Below, one piece after another: positions 54,403 to 63,643 of a stretch of 64,000 nt of DNA. Every line of letters starts with the position of its first letter. Positions within the stretch are counted from its first letter, which is position 1. A program made the position numbers and the translations under genes. Below the pieces are notes generated by a model. It worked only from the letters and a program-made list of their open reading frames with translations. It had not been told where the DNA came from and ran no database searches. The stretch covers positions 1-64,000 of the forward strand of contig CAJYXJ010000072.1 in NCBI GenBank assembly GCA_913778085.1, in the 5' to 3' direction. This stretch comes from an uncultured Chryseobacterium sp. Lineage in GTDB: Bacteria; Bacteroidota; Bacteroidia; Flavobacteriales; Weeksellaceae.

Positions 54403-55326
54403 ATGAAACTTTTAGTTGTAGGAAGTGTTGCGTTCGACGCAATCGAGACGCCATTTGGAAAAACAGATAAAATTTTAGGAGGTGCTGCCACGTATATTGG
54501 GATCACCTCGTCTATTTTAGGCGTTAAATCCGGAATTGTATCGGTAGTTGGAGGTGATTTTCCTCAGGAACATCTGGATATGTTTACTGACAGAGACATC
54601 AATATTGAAGGAATTGAAATCGTGAAAGAAGGAAAAACATTCTTCTGGGCAGGTAAATATCATAATGATCTTAACACAAGAGATACGCTGGCAACTGAAG
54701 TAAACGTGCTGGAAAATTTCGATCCTAAAATTCCGGATTCCATGCAGGATGCCGAGATCCTTTTATTAGGAAACCTTCACCCCGGCGTGCAGCTTTCGGT
54801 ACTTGAAAGAATGAACAACCGTCCGAAACTCGTTATCCTGGATACCATGAACTTCTGGATGGATTCCGCCCTGGAAATTCTAATGGAAATGATTGCCAAA
54901 ACAGACGTAATCTCCATCAACGACGAGGAGGCAAGACAGCTTTCAGGAGAATATTCTCTGGTAAAAGCCGCTAAAAAGATCCACACTATGGGTCCTGAAT
55001 ATGTAATTATTAAAAAAGGGGAGCACGGTGCTCTTCTTTTCCACGACAATAAAGTATTTGCTATTCCTGCTTTGCCGCTGGAAGATGTTTTCGATCCGAC
55101 AGGAGCCGGGGATACTTTCGCAGGAGGATTTGCAGCTTACCTGGCTAAAAAAGAAAAGATCGATTTCGAAACCATGAAATCCGCATTAATCGTAGGTTCA
55201 GCTATGGCTTCTTTTACTGTGGAAAAATTCGGAACGGAAAGGATCCAGGAGGTAAAGGAATCCGATGTTTTCGGAAGGCTGAAGCAATTTAAAGAGCTGA
55301 CGACTTTCGATGTGGAACTTCAGTAA
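54403..55326 (+). CDS. PfkB family carbohydrate kinase
   Basis: The 307-residue protein has the PfkB start VVGSVAFDAIETPFG, the GGAATYIGI substrate loop, and the C-terminal signature DVFDPTGAGDTFAGGFAAYL with catalytic Asp in GAGD. It could phosphorylate ribose, adenosine or another sugar; the sequence does not tell which. It lies 28 bp after gldD and likely shares its transcript. Confidence 0.85.
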   Translation: MKLLVVGSVAFDAIETPFGKTDKILGGAATYIGITSSILGVKSGIVSVVGGDFPQEHLDMFTDRDINIEGIEIVKEGKTFFWAGKYHNDLNTRDTLATEVNVLENFDPKIPDSMQDAEILLLGNLHPGVQLSVLERMNNRPKLVILDTMNFWMDSALEILMEMIAKTDVISINDEEARQLSGEYSLVKAAKKIHTMGPEYVIIKKGEHGALLFHDNKVFAIPALPLEDVFDPTGAGDTFAGGFAAYLAKKEKIDFETMKSALIVGSAMASFTVEKFGTERIQEVKESDVFGRLKQFKELTTFDVELQ

Positions 55327-55414
55327 ATAGCTTTCTTTTAAGAAATATTTATAATAAAAAATTTAGTGTAATTCGTTAAGAATTCTAAATTTGCAACTTG
55401 TTTAAAATAGTAAA

Positions 55415-56785
55415 ATGACAAATAAACTTAAGATCACTTTTCTTTTTGGAATTTTCATCATGTTGTTCGGGGTAAATACCATGAACGCACAGCTGAAAAA
55501 AGGAGATTTAGTGGATGGTATTTCTGCTGTAATCGGTGATGAAATTGTGCTGGAGTCCGATGTAAACGAACAGTTGAACTATGCAAAACAGCAGGGGGCT
55601 TCTAATATAGATAAGTGTGAGTTTTTAGAAAATTTTCTTAATAACAAACTTCTTGTTTACGAAGCAAAAAAAGATACATTGATCGAAAATCGTTCGGCTG
55701 CCATTAAGGAACAGGCCAATGCCAAATATCAGCAGCTGCTTTCCCAGTTCCCGGACGAAAAGACAATGCTTGCAGCCTATAAGTTCAGAAACGGTTACGA
55801 AATGAAAAATGCCATCGAAAAAATCGATGCAGACCAGTATTACGGCCAGGCAAAATACCAGAGAATTACGGATAAAGCCGATGTTACTCCTAATGAAGTA
55901 ACGGATTTCTATAATACTTATAAAACGCAGCTGCCTGAAATTAAGGATGAGGTTTCCCTGTCCCAGATTATGATGTTTCCTAAACTTACGGAAGCCCATA
56001 AAGATGAGCTGATCAACAAGCTGAAGAAAATCAAAAAAGATATCGAAGGCGGCGAAACTTTTGAAAGTCAGGCAAGAATTTATTCCGAAGATCCGGGATC
56101 TGCTTCAAACGGAGGATTGATGAAGAATATTTCCAAAGGACAAATGGTAAAGCCTTTCGAGGCAGCAGCACTGAACCTTCAAGAAGGTGAAATTTCAGAC
56201 CCGATCGAATCTGAATTCGGATATCATATTATCCAGCTGGTAAAGAAATCAGGGAAAATATATGACGCAAGGCATATTCTTCTGATGGCAACACCAACGG
56301 ATGAGGAAATGAAAACGGCTAAGGCGAAACTCGATAGTATCAGAGGATTGATCCAGAGCGGAAAAATGACTTTCAAAGACGCTACATTCAGATTCTCTGA
56401 TGATAAAAGGACCAAATTCAACGCGGGGGTTATTCCTGGGGCAGACGGTTCCAACAAGATCGAAAGAGAAACTCTTCCGGGAACCATCAGCTATGAATTG
56501 GCAGGTCTGAATAAAGGTGATATCACCACTGCTTTTGACGATGAAGACGAAAGGAAAAGAAAAGTAGTGAAGATCATCAAAGTGGAAGATGTAATTCCGG
56601 CACACAAAATTACTTTGGAAACGGATTATGACAGGATCAAGCAGATGGCACTCAATAAAAAGAAAAATGAAATGGTTGAAAAGTATGTAAACTCAAAACT
56701 TCCAACCACCTTCATTTCCATCGACAGCCGTTACGATTCATGTAATTTCAAAGGAAACTGGAAAAAAGATTCAATCAAAAAATAA
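55415..56785 (+). CDS. SurA-like periplasmic peptidyl-prolyl isomerase
   Basis: The 456-residue protein has a signal peptide (about 1-26, ending MNAQ), an N-terminal SurA-type chaperone segment (GISAVIGDEIVLESDVNEQL), and two parvulin domains (about 173-275 and 285-390), the first with ARIYSEDPGSASNGG and EFGYHIIQLV. The second parvulin is weaker (FRFSDDKRTKFNAG). It assists outer-membrane protein folding. A terminator follows. Confidence 0.88.
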   Translation: MTNKLKITFLFGIFIMLFGVNTMNAQLKKGDLVDGISAVIGDEIVLESDVNEQLNYAKQQGASNIDKCEFLENFLNNKLLVYEAKKDTLIENRSAAIKEQANAKYQQLLSQFPDEKTMLAAYKFRNGYEMKNAIEKIDADQYYGQAKYQRITDKADVTPNEVTDFYNTYKTQLPEIKDEVSLSQIMMFPKLTEAHKDELINKLKKIKKDIEGGETFESQARIYSEDPGSASNGGLMKNISKGQMVKPFEAAALNLQEGEISDPIESEFGYHIIQLVKKSGKIYDARHILLMATPTDEEMKTAKAKLDSIRGLIQSGKMTFKDATFRFSDDKRTKFNAGVIPGADGSNKIERETLPGTISYELAGLNKGDITTAFDDEDERKRKVVKIIKVEDVIPAHKITLETDYDRIKQMALNKKKNEMVEKYVNSKLPTTFISIDSRYDSCNFKGNWKKDSIKK

Positions 56786-56790
56786 CACAT

Positions 56791-56819
56791 AAACCTTCAG
56801 AATTTCTGAAGGTTTTTTT
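56791..56819 (+). terminator. Terminator of the SurA-like gene
   Basis: AAACCTTCAG (56791-56800) pairs with CTGAAGGTTT (56806-56815), followed by a T run. Confidence 0.85.
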
Positions 56820-56863
56820 ATAGAATACCCTTCGGTAACGGAGGTTTTTATTATTTTTACGGT

Positions 56864-57853
56864 ATGAGCAGTTTTATAGATTTCAATTCAGCAAAAAAGC
56901 TTCACGACAGGCAGTTGCAACAGAATACAATTACCCAACTCTTTAACATACAGTATCCCATCATTCAGGCCGGCATGATCTGGCATTCCGGGTGGAAACT
57001 GGCTTCGGCAGTTTCAAACTGTGGCGGATTGGGGCTGATCGGTGCCGGAAGTATGTATCCTGATGTTTTAAGGGAAAATATCCGTAAATGCAAACAGGCT
57101 ACGGACAAGCCTTTTGGAGTGAATGTTCCTATGCTGTATCCCAATCTTGATGAAGTGATCGGCATTATCATGGAAGAAGGCGTAAAGATCGTTTTTACCT
57201 CAGCCGGAAATCCGAAAACCTATACCGAAACTTTACAGAAGGAAGGACTGAAAGTTGCCCATGTTGTTTCGTCCACCAAATTTGCCATGAAATGCGAAGA
57301 AGCCGGTGTAGATGCTGTCGTTGCAGAAGGCTTCGAGGCAGGCGGCCACAACGGAAGGGACGAAACTACCACCTTCTGCTTAATTCCGAATGTAAGGAAG
57401 CATATTTCCAAACCATTGATCGCAGCCGGAGGAATTGCTTTGGGCTCCCAGATGAAAGCAGCCATGATCTTAGGCGCAGACGGCGTTCAGATCGGTTCGC
57501 GTTTTGCAGCTACTGCGGAAGCCAGTGCCCACGAAAACTGGAAGCGAAAAATTACCGAGCTACAGGAAGGCGACACCCATTTAACCCTTAAAGAACTGGC
57601 ACCCGTAAGAATGGTCAGAAATAAATTTTTCAACGAACTTGAAGAAATTTACAATACCGGAAGAAACAAGGAATCACTCATTGCTTCTTTAGGCCGGGCA
57701 AGAGCTAAAAAAGGAATGTTTGAAGGGGATATGGAAGAAGGCGAACTTGAAATCGGCCAGGTTTCCGCTTTGATCGATGAGGTTTTACCGGTAGAAACGG
57801 TTCTCAGAAAGTTGCTGGAAGAGTTTAACAATACCGGCAATCCAAGTTTATAA
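56864..57853 (+). CDS. FabK/nitronate monooxygenase-like flavoprotein
   Basis: The 329-residue TIM-barrel FMN protein matches the 2-nitropropane dioxygenase/FabK superfamily: QAGMIWHSGWKLASAVSNCGGLGLIGAGSM (in two blocks), EGFEAGGHNGRDETTTF, and LIAAGGIALGSQMKAAMILGADGVQIGSRF. It could be an enoyl-ACP reductase or a nitronate monooxygenase; sequence alone leaves this open. TATTTTTA at 56852-56859 sits 4 bp before the start. A hydrolase gene follows after 15 bp. Confidence 0.83.
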   Translation: MSSFIDFNSAKKLHDRQLQQNTITQLFNIQYPIIQAGMIWHSGWKLASAVSNCGGLGLIGAGSMYPDVLRENIRKCKQATDKPFGVNVPMLYPNLDEVIGIIMEEGVKIVFTSAGNPKTYTETLQKEGLKVAHVVSSTKFAMKCEEAGVDAVVAEGFEAGGHNGRDETTTFCLIPNVRKHISKPLIAAGGIALGSQMKAAMILGADGVQIGSRFAATAEASAHENWKRKITELQEGDTHLTLKELAPVRMVRNKFFNELEEIYNTGRNKESLIASLGRARAKKGMFEGDMEEGELEIGQVSALIDEVLPVETVLRKLLEEFNNTGNPSL

Positions 57854-57868
57854 TCCGGAATACAATTG

Positions 57869-58645
57869 ATGGAAGCAGGGATTATTGAAGTAAAAGGAAA
57901 AAAGCTTTACGCGGAGTACAGCCATTCATTTGAAGACAGGCCAACACTCGTCTTTTTGCATGATTCGTTAGGCTGTACACAGCTCTGGCGAAATTTTCCT
58001 TTTGCATTAGGCGAAACAGCTGAATGCAATGTTTTGGTCTTTGATCGGATGGGCTATGGAAAATCTTTTCCTATGTCTACACCCGAAAGGAAAAACAGCT
58101 ACATGGAAACGGAAGCCGACCTGCTGGATGATCTTTTGGACGAATTGAAAATAAACGAAGTTATCCTTTTCGGCCACAGCGACGGCGGAACCATTGCCCT
58201 GATCATGGCTGCAAAATATCCCGGAAAAGTAAGGGGAGTCATTTGCGAAGCCGGACATATTTTCGTAGAAGACATTACCTTAAAGGGGGTAAAGGATGCT
58301 TTGGAAACATATAAAACAACCAATCTTCCCGAACGCCTTGCAAAATACCACGGCGATAAAACGGAAATGTTGGTAAAAGCCTGGACGGAAATCTGGCTCA
58401 GCGACCGCTTCAAAACATGGAATATTGAACATACATTGAAAAATATTACGGCACCATTGCTTTTCATCCAGGGCGAAAATGACGAATACGGAACGCTGGA
58501 TCAGGTAGAAAAAACTGTTTCCCAAGTAACCGGAAAAGCTGAAAAGTTTATCATTCCCAACGTCGGTCACACGCCCCATAAAGAAACTCCGGAAATTGTT
58601 TTAGAAAAAGCTACCAGCTTTATCAAAAGTATTCTGAAAGAGTGA
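57869..58645 (+). CDS. Alpha/beta hydrolase
   Basis: The 258-residue protein has the oxyanion segment FLHDSLGCTQLWRNF, nucleophile Ser in FGHSDGGTIAL, acid Asp in QGENDEYG, and His in VGHTPHKE. It has no signal peptide. A TTG three bases upstream could also serve as the start. It is cotranscribed with the FabK/NMO-like gene. The substrate is unknown. Confidence 0.85.
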   Translation: MEAGIIEVKGKKLYAEYSHSFEDRPTLVFLHDSLGCTQLWRNFPFALGETAECNVLVFDRMGYGKSFPMSTPERKNSYMETEADLLDDLLDELKINEVILFGHSDGGTIALIMAAKYPGKVRGVICEAGHIFVEDITLKGVKDALETYKTTNLPERLAKYHGDKTEMLVKAWTEIWLSDRFKTWNIEHTLKNITAPLLFIQGENDEYGTLDQVEKTVSQVTGKAEKFIIPNVGHTPHKETPEIVLEKATSFIKSILKE

Positions 58646-58754
58646 ATAATGAATACCGCTTCGCTTATTAGTAGTGAATTTTTTTGATGAGAATTTTTCC
58701 GTTCCATACTGCCATACCTTTCAAATAAAACAGAAATGCTCAAAATCGTAACCG

Positions 58755-58830
58755 TAATTCCCCTCCGATCTGGAAAGATGTCTAAAATTCAAAGAATTTT
58801 AGACGGGGTGGTTTTTTGGAAGTGAATAGT
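58755..58830. repeat. Hairpin repeat with GTCTAAAATTC arms
   Basis: GTCTAAAATTC (58780-58790) pairs perfectly with GAATTTTAGAC (58794-58804), with CCCTCC upstream and GGGGTGG downstream forming possible outer arms and a T run after it. It may terminate the hydrolase operon. The rest of 58646-59001 consists of ATTCACCATTCAC- and GTCAATTT-type low-complexity repeats, with no gene. Confidence 0.55.
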
Positions 58831-59001
58831 GAATCGGTTTCACTTGTCAATTTCCATGCAACAAAAATTCACAATTGACCTAAGCAGCAAAATTCAACAT
58901 TCACATTAGACCACAATAGTCAATCCGCTTCGCTCGTCAATTTGTCCGGTAGTAAATTCACCATTCACCTGCGAAGCAGAATTTACCATTGACCTTAGTA
59001 A

Positions 59002-59619
59002 CTACAAACTCTCAATCTCCCATTGAATATTTTTTCTCGCCTGGTCTTCATATTGATTCCTGAACTTATCGGTTTTAAAGATGCTTTCCAGGTCTAAAAA
59101 TTGCCTCAAGACCTTTTTCCTTCCCGGTTTATATAGAAAATCAGGATAAATTGCATATTCTTTTCTTATTTTCCGGGTATAATCCTGATAAGTTTCCCGG
59201 TCTTTCCCCAAAACAGAAAGATCGGAATCCAGAAGGTAATTGGTATCCGGATCGTCAGACCGCTGATGTCCTTTTGTAGCGATAATCTGTTCTGAAACTT
59301 TACCGGCGGCATCCTGATCAATATTCATTCTTTTCATCCTTGATATTGCGAATGCGGCACTTTTTTCTTCATTACATTTTGAAGAGGCATCATAAATGAC
59401 ATCATGGTAAAAAACGGAAAACGTGATCAGTGGAAAATCTGTAATATCATCCTTAACGGCATCAAGCTCGGAAAACAGATTTTCAAGATGCAGCAGATTA
59501 TGGTAGTATCTGCCTTTTTCAGTATATTTCTTGTCGATTTCTGCCCAGAAATCTTCAATAAGCTGTTGGTTATTTATAAATTTCAGACCATGATGTAAAA
59601 ACCTTTCCTGTAGATTCAT
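59002..59619 (-). CDS. HD-superfamily metal-dependent phosphohydrolase
   Basis: The 205-residue protein matches the predicted HD phosphohydrolase family COG4339. The metal-binding pattern is YHNLLHLENLFSEL, FSVFYHDVIYD (HD), and DPDTNYLLDSDLSVLG in a later helix. It is cytoplasmic. The substrate, a nucleotide or related phosphate, is unknown. It lies 29 bp after the rhodanese gene on the same strand and is probably cotranscribed. Confidence 0.82.
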   Translation of the reverse strand: MNLQERFLHHGLKFINNQQLIEDFWAEIDKKYTEKGRYYHNLLHLENLFSELDAVKDDITDFPLITFSVFYHDVIYDASSKCNEEKSAAFAISRMKRMNIDQDAAGKVSEQIIATKGHQRSDDPDTNYLLDSDLSVLGKDRETYQDYTRKIRKEYAIYPDFLYKPGRKKVLRQFLDLESIFKTDKFRNQYEDQARKNIQWEIESL

Positions 59620-59648
59620 ATCCGGTATTTAAGATAAAAAAAGGAACT

Positions 59649-59948
59649 TTAAAAAGTTCCCTGATTTGCTTCAATAGTGGCTTTAAGTTCAGCCCAGCCT
59701 CCGCCGTTGTAGCCGTCCTTCAACCCCTGCGTATTTAAATATTCCAGAGCTTTTCCGCTCCTGTTTCCGCTTCTGCAGAAGATTACCACCGGTTTTTCAA
59801 TCGAAAGGATTTCCTCCTGTCTGTCTTCCACTTCACCCAGCGGGATATTTTTAGCCCCTTCTATAGATCCGTCCATTTCAAGCTCCATAGGCTCACGAAC
59901 GTCGATTAACTGATAATTTCCTGATTTTAAAACTTCTGATAAAGACAT
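59649..59948 (-). CDS. Single-domain rhodanese
   Basis: The 99-residue protein is one rhodanese domain with NYQLIDVREPMEL, active-site Cys58 in FCRSGNRSGKA, and a terminal GGWAELKA. It may carry sulfane sulfur in the cytoplasm. Its gene is divergent from queG and heads a two-gene unit with the HD phosphohydrolase. Confidence 0.9.
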   Translation of the reverse strand: MSLSEVLKSGNYQLIDVREPMELEMDGSIEGAKNIPLGEVEDRQEEILSIEKPVVIFCRSGNRSGKALEYLNTQGLKDGYNGGGWAELKATIEANQGTF

Positions 59949-60049
59949 AATATATTAATATTTAATGTTAAAAACTGCTTACAGCCTTCCGAAAATACCC
60001 ATACAGGAAATCGATCGGCCAAAGTCCAAACAAATTTATAAAATAATCT

Positions 60050-60057
60050 TAGTTTTG
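60050..60057 (+). promoter_or_regulatory. -7 element of queG
   Basis: TAGTTTTG matches TAnnTTTG and ends 15 bp before ATG 60073, which rules out the in-frame ATG at 59965. Confidence 0.5.
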
Positions 60058-60072
60058 CAAGGTAAAAAAAAG

Positions 60073-61017
60073 ATGAATTCAACCGCAGAAAAATATTCAC
60101 AGCTCATTAAAGCCAAAGCCAAAAGCTTTGGATTTCAGAACTGTGGCATTTCAAAAGCGGAATTCCTGGAAGAAGATGCCCGGCCGCTGGAAAGCTGGCT
60201 GAAGAATAATTTCCATGGCGAAATGAAGTATATGGAAAATTATTTCGATAAAAGGCTTGACCCCAGGCTTCTCGTAGAAGGTTCAAAATCGGTGATTTCC
60301 CTGTCCTATAATTATTTCCCGGAAGAAAAAATTTCAACCCTTGAAAATTTCAAGATCTCAAAATATGCTTATGCGGAAGATTATCATGAAGTCATTAAAG
60401 AGATTCTTCGTGATCTGGTAGGTGAGCTGCAGAACGAAATCGGGGAGTTCGGATTCCGGGTATTTGTGGATTCTGCCCCTGTACTGGAACGCAGCTGGGC
60501 CAGGAAATCAGGGATCGGATGGGTTGGAAAAAATGCCAACCTGATTACCCGGCAGAGCGGCTCCTTCTATTTTCTGGCAGAAATCATCTGCGACCTGGAA
60601 TTAATTCCCGATCTTCCCACCACCGACCATTGCGGGACCTGCCGGAAATGTATTGATGCCTGCCCGACAAATGCCATCCTCTCAGAGAAACTGGTTGACG
60701 GAAGTAAATGTATATCCTATGCTACGATTGAATTAAAAGATTCGATTCCGGAGTATTTCAAAGATAAAATGGACGACTGGATGTTCGGTTGTGATGTCTG
60801 TCAGGATGTCTGTCCGTGGAACCGTTTTTCAGCACCGCATCAGCAAAGTAAATTCAGACCGAACAAAGCATTGAAAAATTTTAAAAAAAGAGAATGGCAG
60901 GAACTGACGCAGGAACTGTTTTCTGAGATTTTCAGAAAATCCCCCGTGAAACGTACGAAATTCGCAGGACTGAAGCGGAATATTGAATTTCTGGAAAGAT
61001 CTTCGGATCAGGATTAA
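60073..61017 (+). CDS. queG: Epoxyqueuosine reductase
   Basis: QueG reduces epoxyqueuosine to queuosine in tRNA, using cobalamin and two 4Fe-4S clusters. From ATG 60073 the protein has 314 residues with [19 protein letters not shown](V)GKN, the first cluster [13 protein letters not shown], and the second [13 protein letters not shown]. Length matches the short Bacteroidota form without the HEAT-like tail. It is monocistronic. Confidence 0.95.
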   Translation: MNSTAEKYSQLIKAKAKSFGFQNCGISKAEFLEEDARPLESWLKNNFHGEMKYMENYFDKRLDPRLLVEGSKSVISLSYNYFPEEKISTLENFKISKYAYAEDYHEVIKEILRDLVGELQNEIGEFGFRVFVDSAPVLERSWARKSGIGWVGKNANLITRQSGSFYFLAEIICDLELIPDLPTTDHCGTCRKCIDACPTNAILSEKLVDGSKCISYATIELKDSIPEYFKDKMDDWMFGCDVCQDVCPWNRFSAPHQQSKFRPNKALKNFKKREWQELTQELFSEIFRKSPVKRTKFAGLKRNIEFLERSSDQD

Positions 61018-61366
61018 GCGCCGTTTTTTGCGGATACAGCCTTATCCGGAAAGATTGTAGTTCCGGGCAAAGGCGGTTAAGCGGCCATTCCTAAAATTTT
61101 AATTCTAAGAAGGTTAAGATTTTACAGGCGGTTATGCGTTGGCTAGAAAAGAAAATTGACTTCCGGGAGATACTTCTCACCGAAAATCAACGTTTTTTCT
61201 GTACTCTTTTTGGAGCTACTTTTACCCTGATTTTAAATCTTTTGTTTGATTTGGCGTTTTTCTGCATATTTGTGAAGTATTTGTACTTAAATTTAGCGAA
61301 AATTTCAATCGAAACCAATACTTTTACGAAAAATTATATATTAAATTTTATTAAATCATTAAAAAC
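61018..61366. other. Intergenic gap without recognisable content
   Basis: 349 bp between queG and the TIGR02117 gene. A 78-codon frame at 61134-61370 is very A/T-rich with a long hydrophobic run and overlaps the next start; it is probably not a gene. I see no clear terminator or repeat. Confidence 0.4.
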
Positions 61367-62050
61367 ATGACGGTGAAAAAAATGGTATTGCTCATTTTGA
61401 AGACTTTGGGAATTCTTTTAGGAATAATTGTTTTATATGTTGCCGCCGGGTATTTCCTGCCCTTCATAGAGGTTTCTACAAAAGATGACGGCCAGAAAAA
61501 AGAAATCCCGATTTACATCTATACCAATGGCGTTCATACCGATATCGTGATGCCGGTAAAGAATGATCTGCACGACTGGAGCACAAAAATTCCATTCGTC
61601 AATACCAAATCCAAAGAAACCGATTATCGGTTTGTCGGTATAGGGTGGGGCGATAAAGGCTTTTATCTCGATACGCCGACCTGGGCCGATCTTAAGTTTT
61701 CAACAGCTTTCAAAGCCGCTTTCTGGCTAAGCGAATCGGCGATGCACTGTACCTATTATAAAGAAATGAAAGAAGGTGAGGACTGTAAAAAGATTATGAT
61801 CAGCAGGAATCAATATAAAAACCTGGTGAAATTTGTCGATGAAAAGTTTGATAAGGATACCAGCGGAAACTATATATTGGTTCCTACTGACGCCGTATAC
61901 GGAAATAACGATGCTTTTTACGATGCCCGGGGGAAATACAGCTTCTTGGACACCTGCAATACGTGGGCGAACAATGCCTTGAAAGCGGCTGGGCAGAAAG
62001 CAGCCTGGTGGACGCCTTCGGATTACGGTATTTTCCTGCATTACAAATAA
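61367..62050 (+). CDS. TIGR02117 family (DUF2459) membrane-anchored protein
   Basis: The 227-residue protein has an N-terminal helix (about 8-32) and a periplasmic domain with YIYTNGVHTDIVMPVKNDLHDW (in two blocks), FVGIGWGDKGFYLDTPTWADL, SAMHCTYYKE and FLDTCNTWANNALKAAG. The invariant His, Cys and Asn residues suggest a papain-like or transglutaminase-like hydrolase, but no activity is established. A YkuD_2 gene follows after 4 bp, so both are likely envelope enzymes of one unit. Confidence 0.85.
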   Translation: MTVKKMVLLILKTLGILLGIIVLYVAAGYFLPFIEVSTKDDGQKKEIPIYIYTNGVHTDIVMPVKNDLHDWSTKIPFVNTKSKETDYRFVGIGWGDKGFYLDTPTWADLKFSTAFKAAFWLSESAMHCTYYKEMKEGEDCKKIMISRNQYKNLVKFVDEKFDKDTSGNYILVPTDAVYGNNDAFYDARGKYSFLDTCNTWANNALKAAGQKAAWWTPSDYGIFLHYK

Positions 62051-62054
62051 TTCC

Positions 62055-62696
62055 GTGAGATTTTTAAGCTTCATTTTTATGACGTTCCTGTTTGTTTCAT
62101 GTAAGCAGGAACCAAATTCCGTGAGTGTTCCGGTCCCAGGAACAGCAGATGCAGTCCGTCCCGTTGCCGATTCGGTTAAATTACGGAAGAAGGCGGAAGA
62201 AGCATTGCATTTTTGTGAAAAAAGAAACTTCAGTACGGATTTCTGTTTCCTGATCGACATGAGCCTGCATTCGGGAGTAAAAAGGTTTTTTGTATGGGAT
62301 TTCAAGAAAAATAGAATAACCGGAAAATATCTCGTTGGTCACGGCTGCGGTACCCATCCGTGGAGTAGAGACGATTCAAAAGAGCGGCCGGAATTCAGCA
62401 ATGAGGACGGAAGCCATCTTTCATCCTTAGGAAAATATAAAATAGAGGAACGCGGTTACAGCGATTGGGGCATCCATGTGAAATACCTGATGCACGGCCT
62501 TGAAGAAACCAACAGCAATGCCCTCAAAAGATTTATCGTATTCCATTCCTGGGATCTGATGAGCGATGAAGAAATTTATCCCGAAGGTTCCCCGGAAGGC
62601 TGGGGCTGTCCTACGGTTTCAAACCATGCTATGAAGGCAATCGATCCTATGCTGCAACGCTCGGAGAAGCCTGTACTCATGTGGATTTTTAATTAA
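62055..62696 (+). CDS. Murein L,D-transpeptidase catalytic domain (YkuD_2) lipoprotein
   Basis: The 213-residue protein starts with GTG and has lipobox FLFVSC (cysteine at about 16). The YkuD_2 domain (about 55-213) shows FCFLIDMSLHSGVKRFFVWD, VGHGCGTHPWS, FHSWDLM and the catalytic SPEGWGCPTVSN with Cys. It acts on periplasmic peptidoglycan. Its N-terminal 30 residues after the lipobox form a Pro/Val-rich linker. It is cotranscribed with the TIGR02117 gene. Confidence 0.87.
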   Translation: MRFLSFIFMTFLFVSCKQEPNSVSVPVPGTADAVRPVADSVKLRKKAEEALHFCEKRNFSTDFCFLIDMSLHSGVKRFFVWDFKKNRITGKYLVGHGCGTHPWSRDDSKERPEFSNEDGSHLSSLGKYKIEERGYSDWGIHVKYLMHGLEETNSNALKRFIVFHSWDLMSDEEIYPEGSPEGWGCPTVSNHAMKAIDPMLQRSEKPVLMWIFN

Positions 62697-62723
62697 ATTA
62701 ATTATGATACCGTTTAAATAGTA

Positions 62724-63077
62724 TTTCACGCAGATTTAGCAGATTTAGTAAAAACAATCGTTGTAAATTTAAAAGTTTGTGGTCTTTGTTAAGTGAACGT
62801 CTCTGTGAAACTAAAAGCAGTAATTTATTCAAAAAGATCTTCGTGCTCTCCGTGTTCAAAAAGCTTTCGCATAAAATTACAAAGCAGCAATTTTGATACA
62901 ATTTAAGCAGATTACGCAGATTTGATAAAAACAATTGTTGTTTATTTAAAACTTTGTGGTCTTCGTTAAGTGAAACGGCTCTGTGAAACTAAAAGCAGTA
63001 ATTTATTCAAAAAGATCTTCGTGCTCTCCGTGTTCAAAAAGCTTTTACAGAAAATTATAAAGCTGCTACTTTTGATA
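62724..63077. repeat. 177-bp tandem duplication
   Basis: Copy A (about 62724-62900) and copy B (about 62901-63077) share long blocks such as CTGTGAAACTAAAAGCAGTA and AAAAAGATCTTCGTGCTCTC at the same 177-bp offset. The copies differ by scattered substitutions. The gap 62697-63177 contains no gene. Confidence 0.75.
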
Positions 63078-63177
63078 AGTCTCCTTGAAATTATGGTATT
63101 ATTTTTAGCCAATCCAAACTTCCTACCACGTTTAGTCTGATTTTTGTATAACCCAATCCGATAAAAATCCGGAATAT

Positions 63178-63639
63178 ATGAAACACCGACTTTACCGTGA
63201 ACAGCAGCTCAATTGTGATATTGAGACCGCCTGGAAATTCTTCTCTTCTGCAAATAATCTTTCAAAGATCACCCCGAAAGAAATGAATTTCATCGTACTG
63301 ACGAAATTTGAAAATGATGAAATTTATGAAGGGATGATTATCGATTATTTTGTATCACCGCTCTTTGGTATTAAAATGAAATGGCAGACGGAAATCATCC
63401 ACGTCGACGACCGGAAGAGTTTTACCGATTTCCAGAAAAAAGGGCCTTATAAAATCTGGCATCATTTTCACGAGTTTGTAGAAAATGAAAACGGCGTGCT
63501 GATGAAAGATACGGTAGATTATGAACTGCCGCTTGGTTTTCTGGGTGAGATCGCCCACACTATGCTGGTGAAGAAAAAGGTGGAGGGTATTTTTGATTAC
63601 AGGCATAAGATTCTGGAAAAAATGTTTAACCAAAAATAA
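63178..63639 (+). CDS. SRPBCC family protein
   Basis: The 153-residue protein has the START/Bet v1-like fold pattern: DIETAWKFFSSANNLSKITPKEM (two blocks), a central FGIKMKWQTEIIHV, and the C-terminal DTVDYELPLGFLGEIAHTM. It is cytoplasmic and likely binds a hydrophobic ligand. It precedes the photolyase gene by 4 bp, a pairing that is common in this group, suggesting a role linked to light or carotenoid/flavin chemistry. Confidence 0.87.
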   Translation: MKHRLYREQQLNCDIETAWKFFSSANNLSKITPKEMNFIVLTKFENDEIYEGMIIDYFVSPLFGIKMKWQTEIIHVDDRKSFTDFQKKGPYKIWHHFHEFVENENGVLMKDTVDYELPLGFLGEIAHTMLVKKKVEGIFDYRHKILEKMFNQK

Positions 63640-63643
63640 TCCT

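Noticed and set aside
61134-61370. 78-codon frame ahead of the TIGR02117 gene
   Set aside because: It is very A/T-rich with a chance hydrophobic run and shows no family resemblance; the 4-bp overlap with the next start is not enough support.
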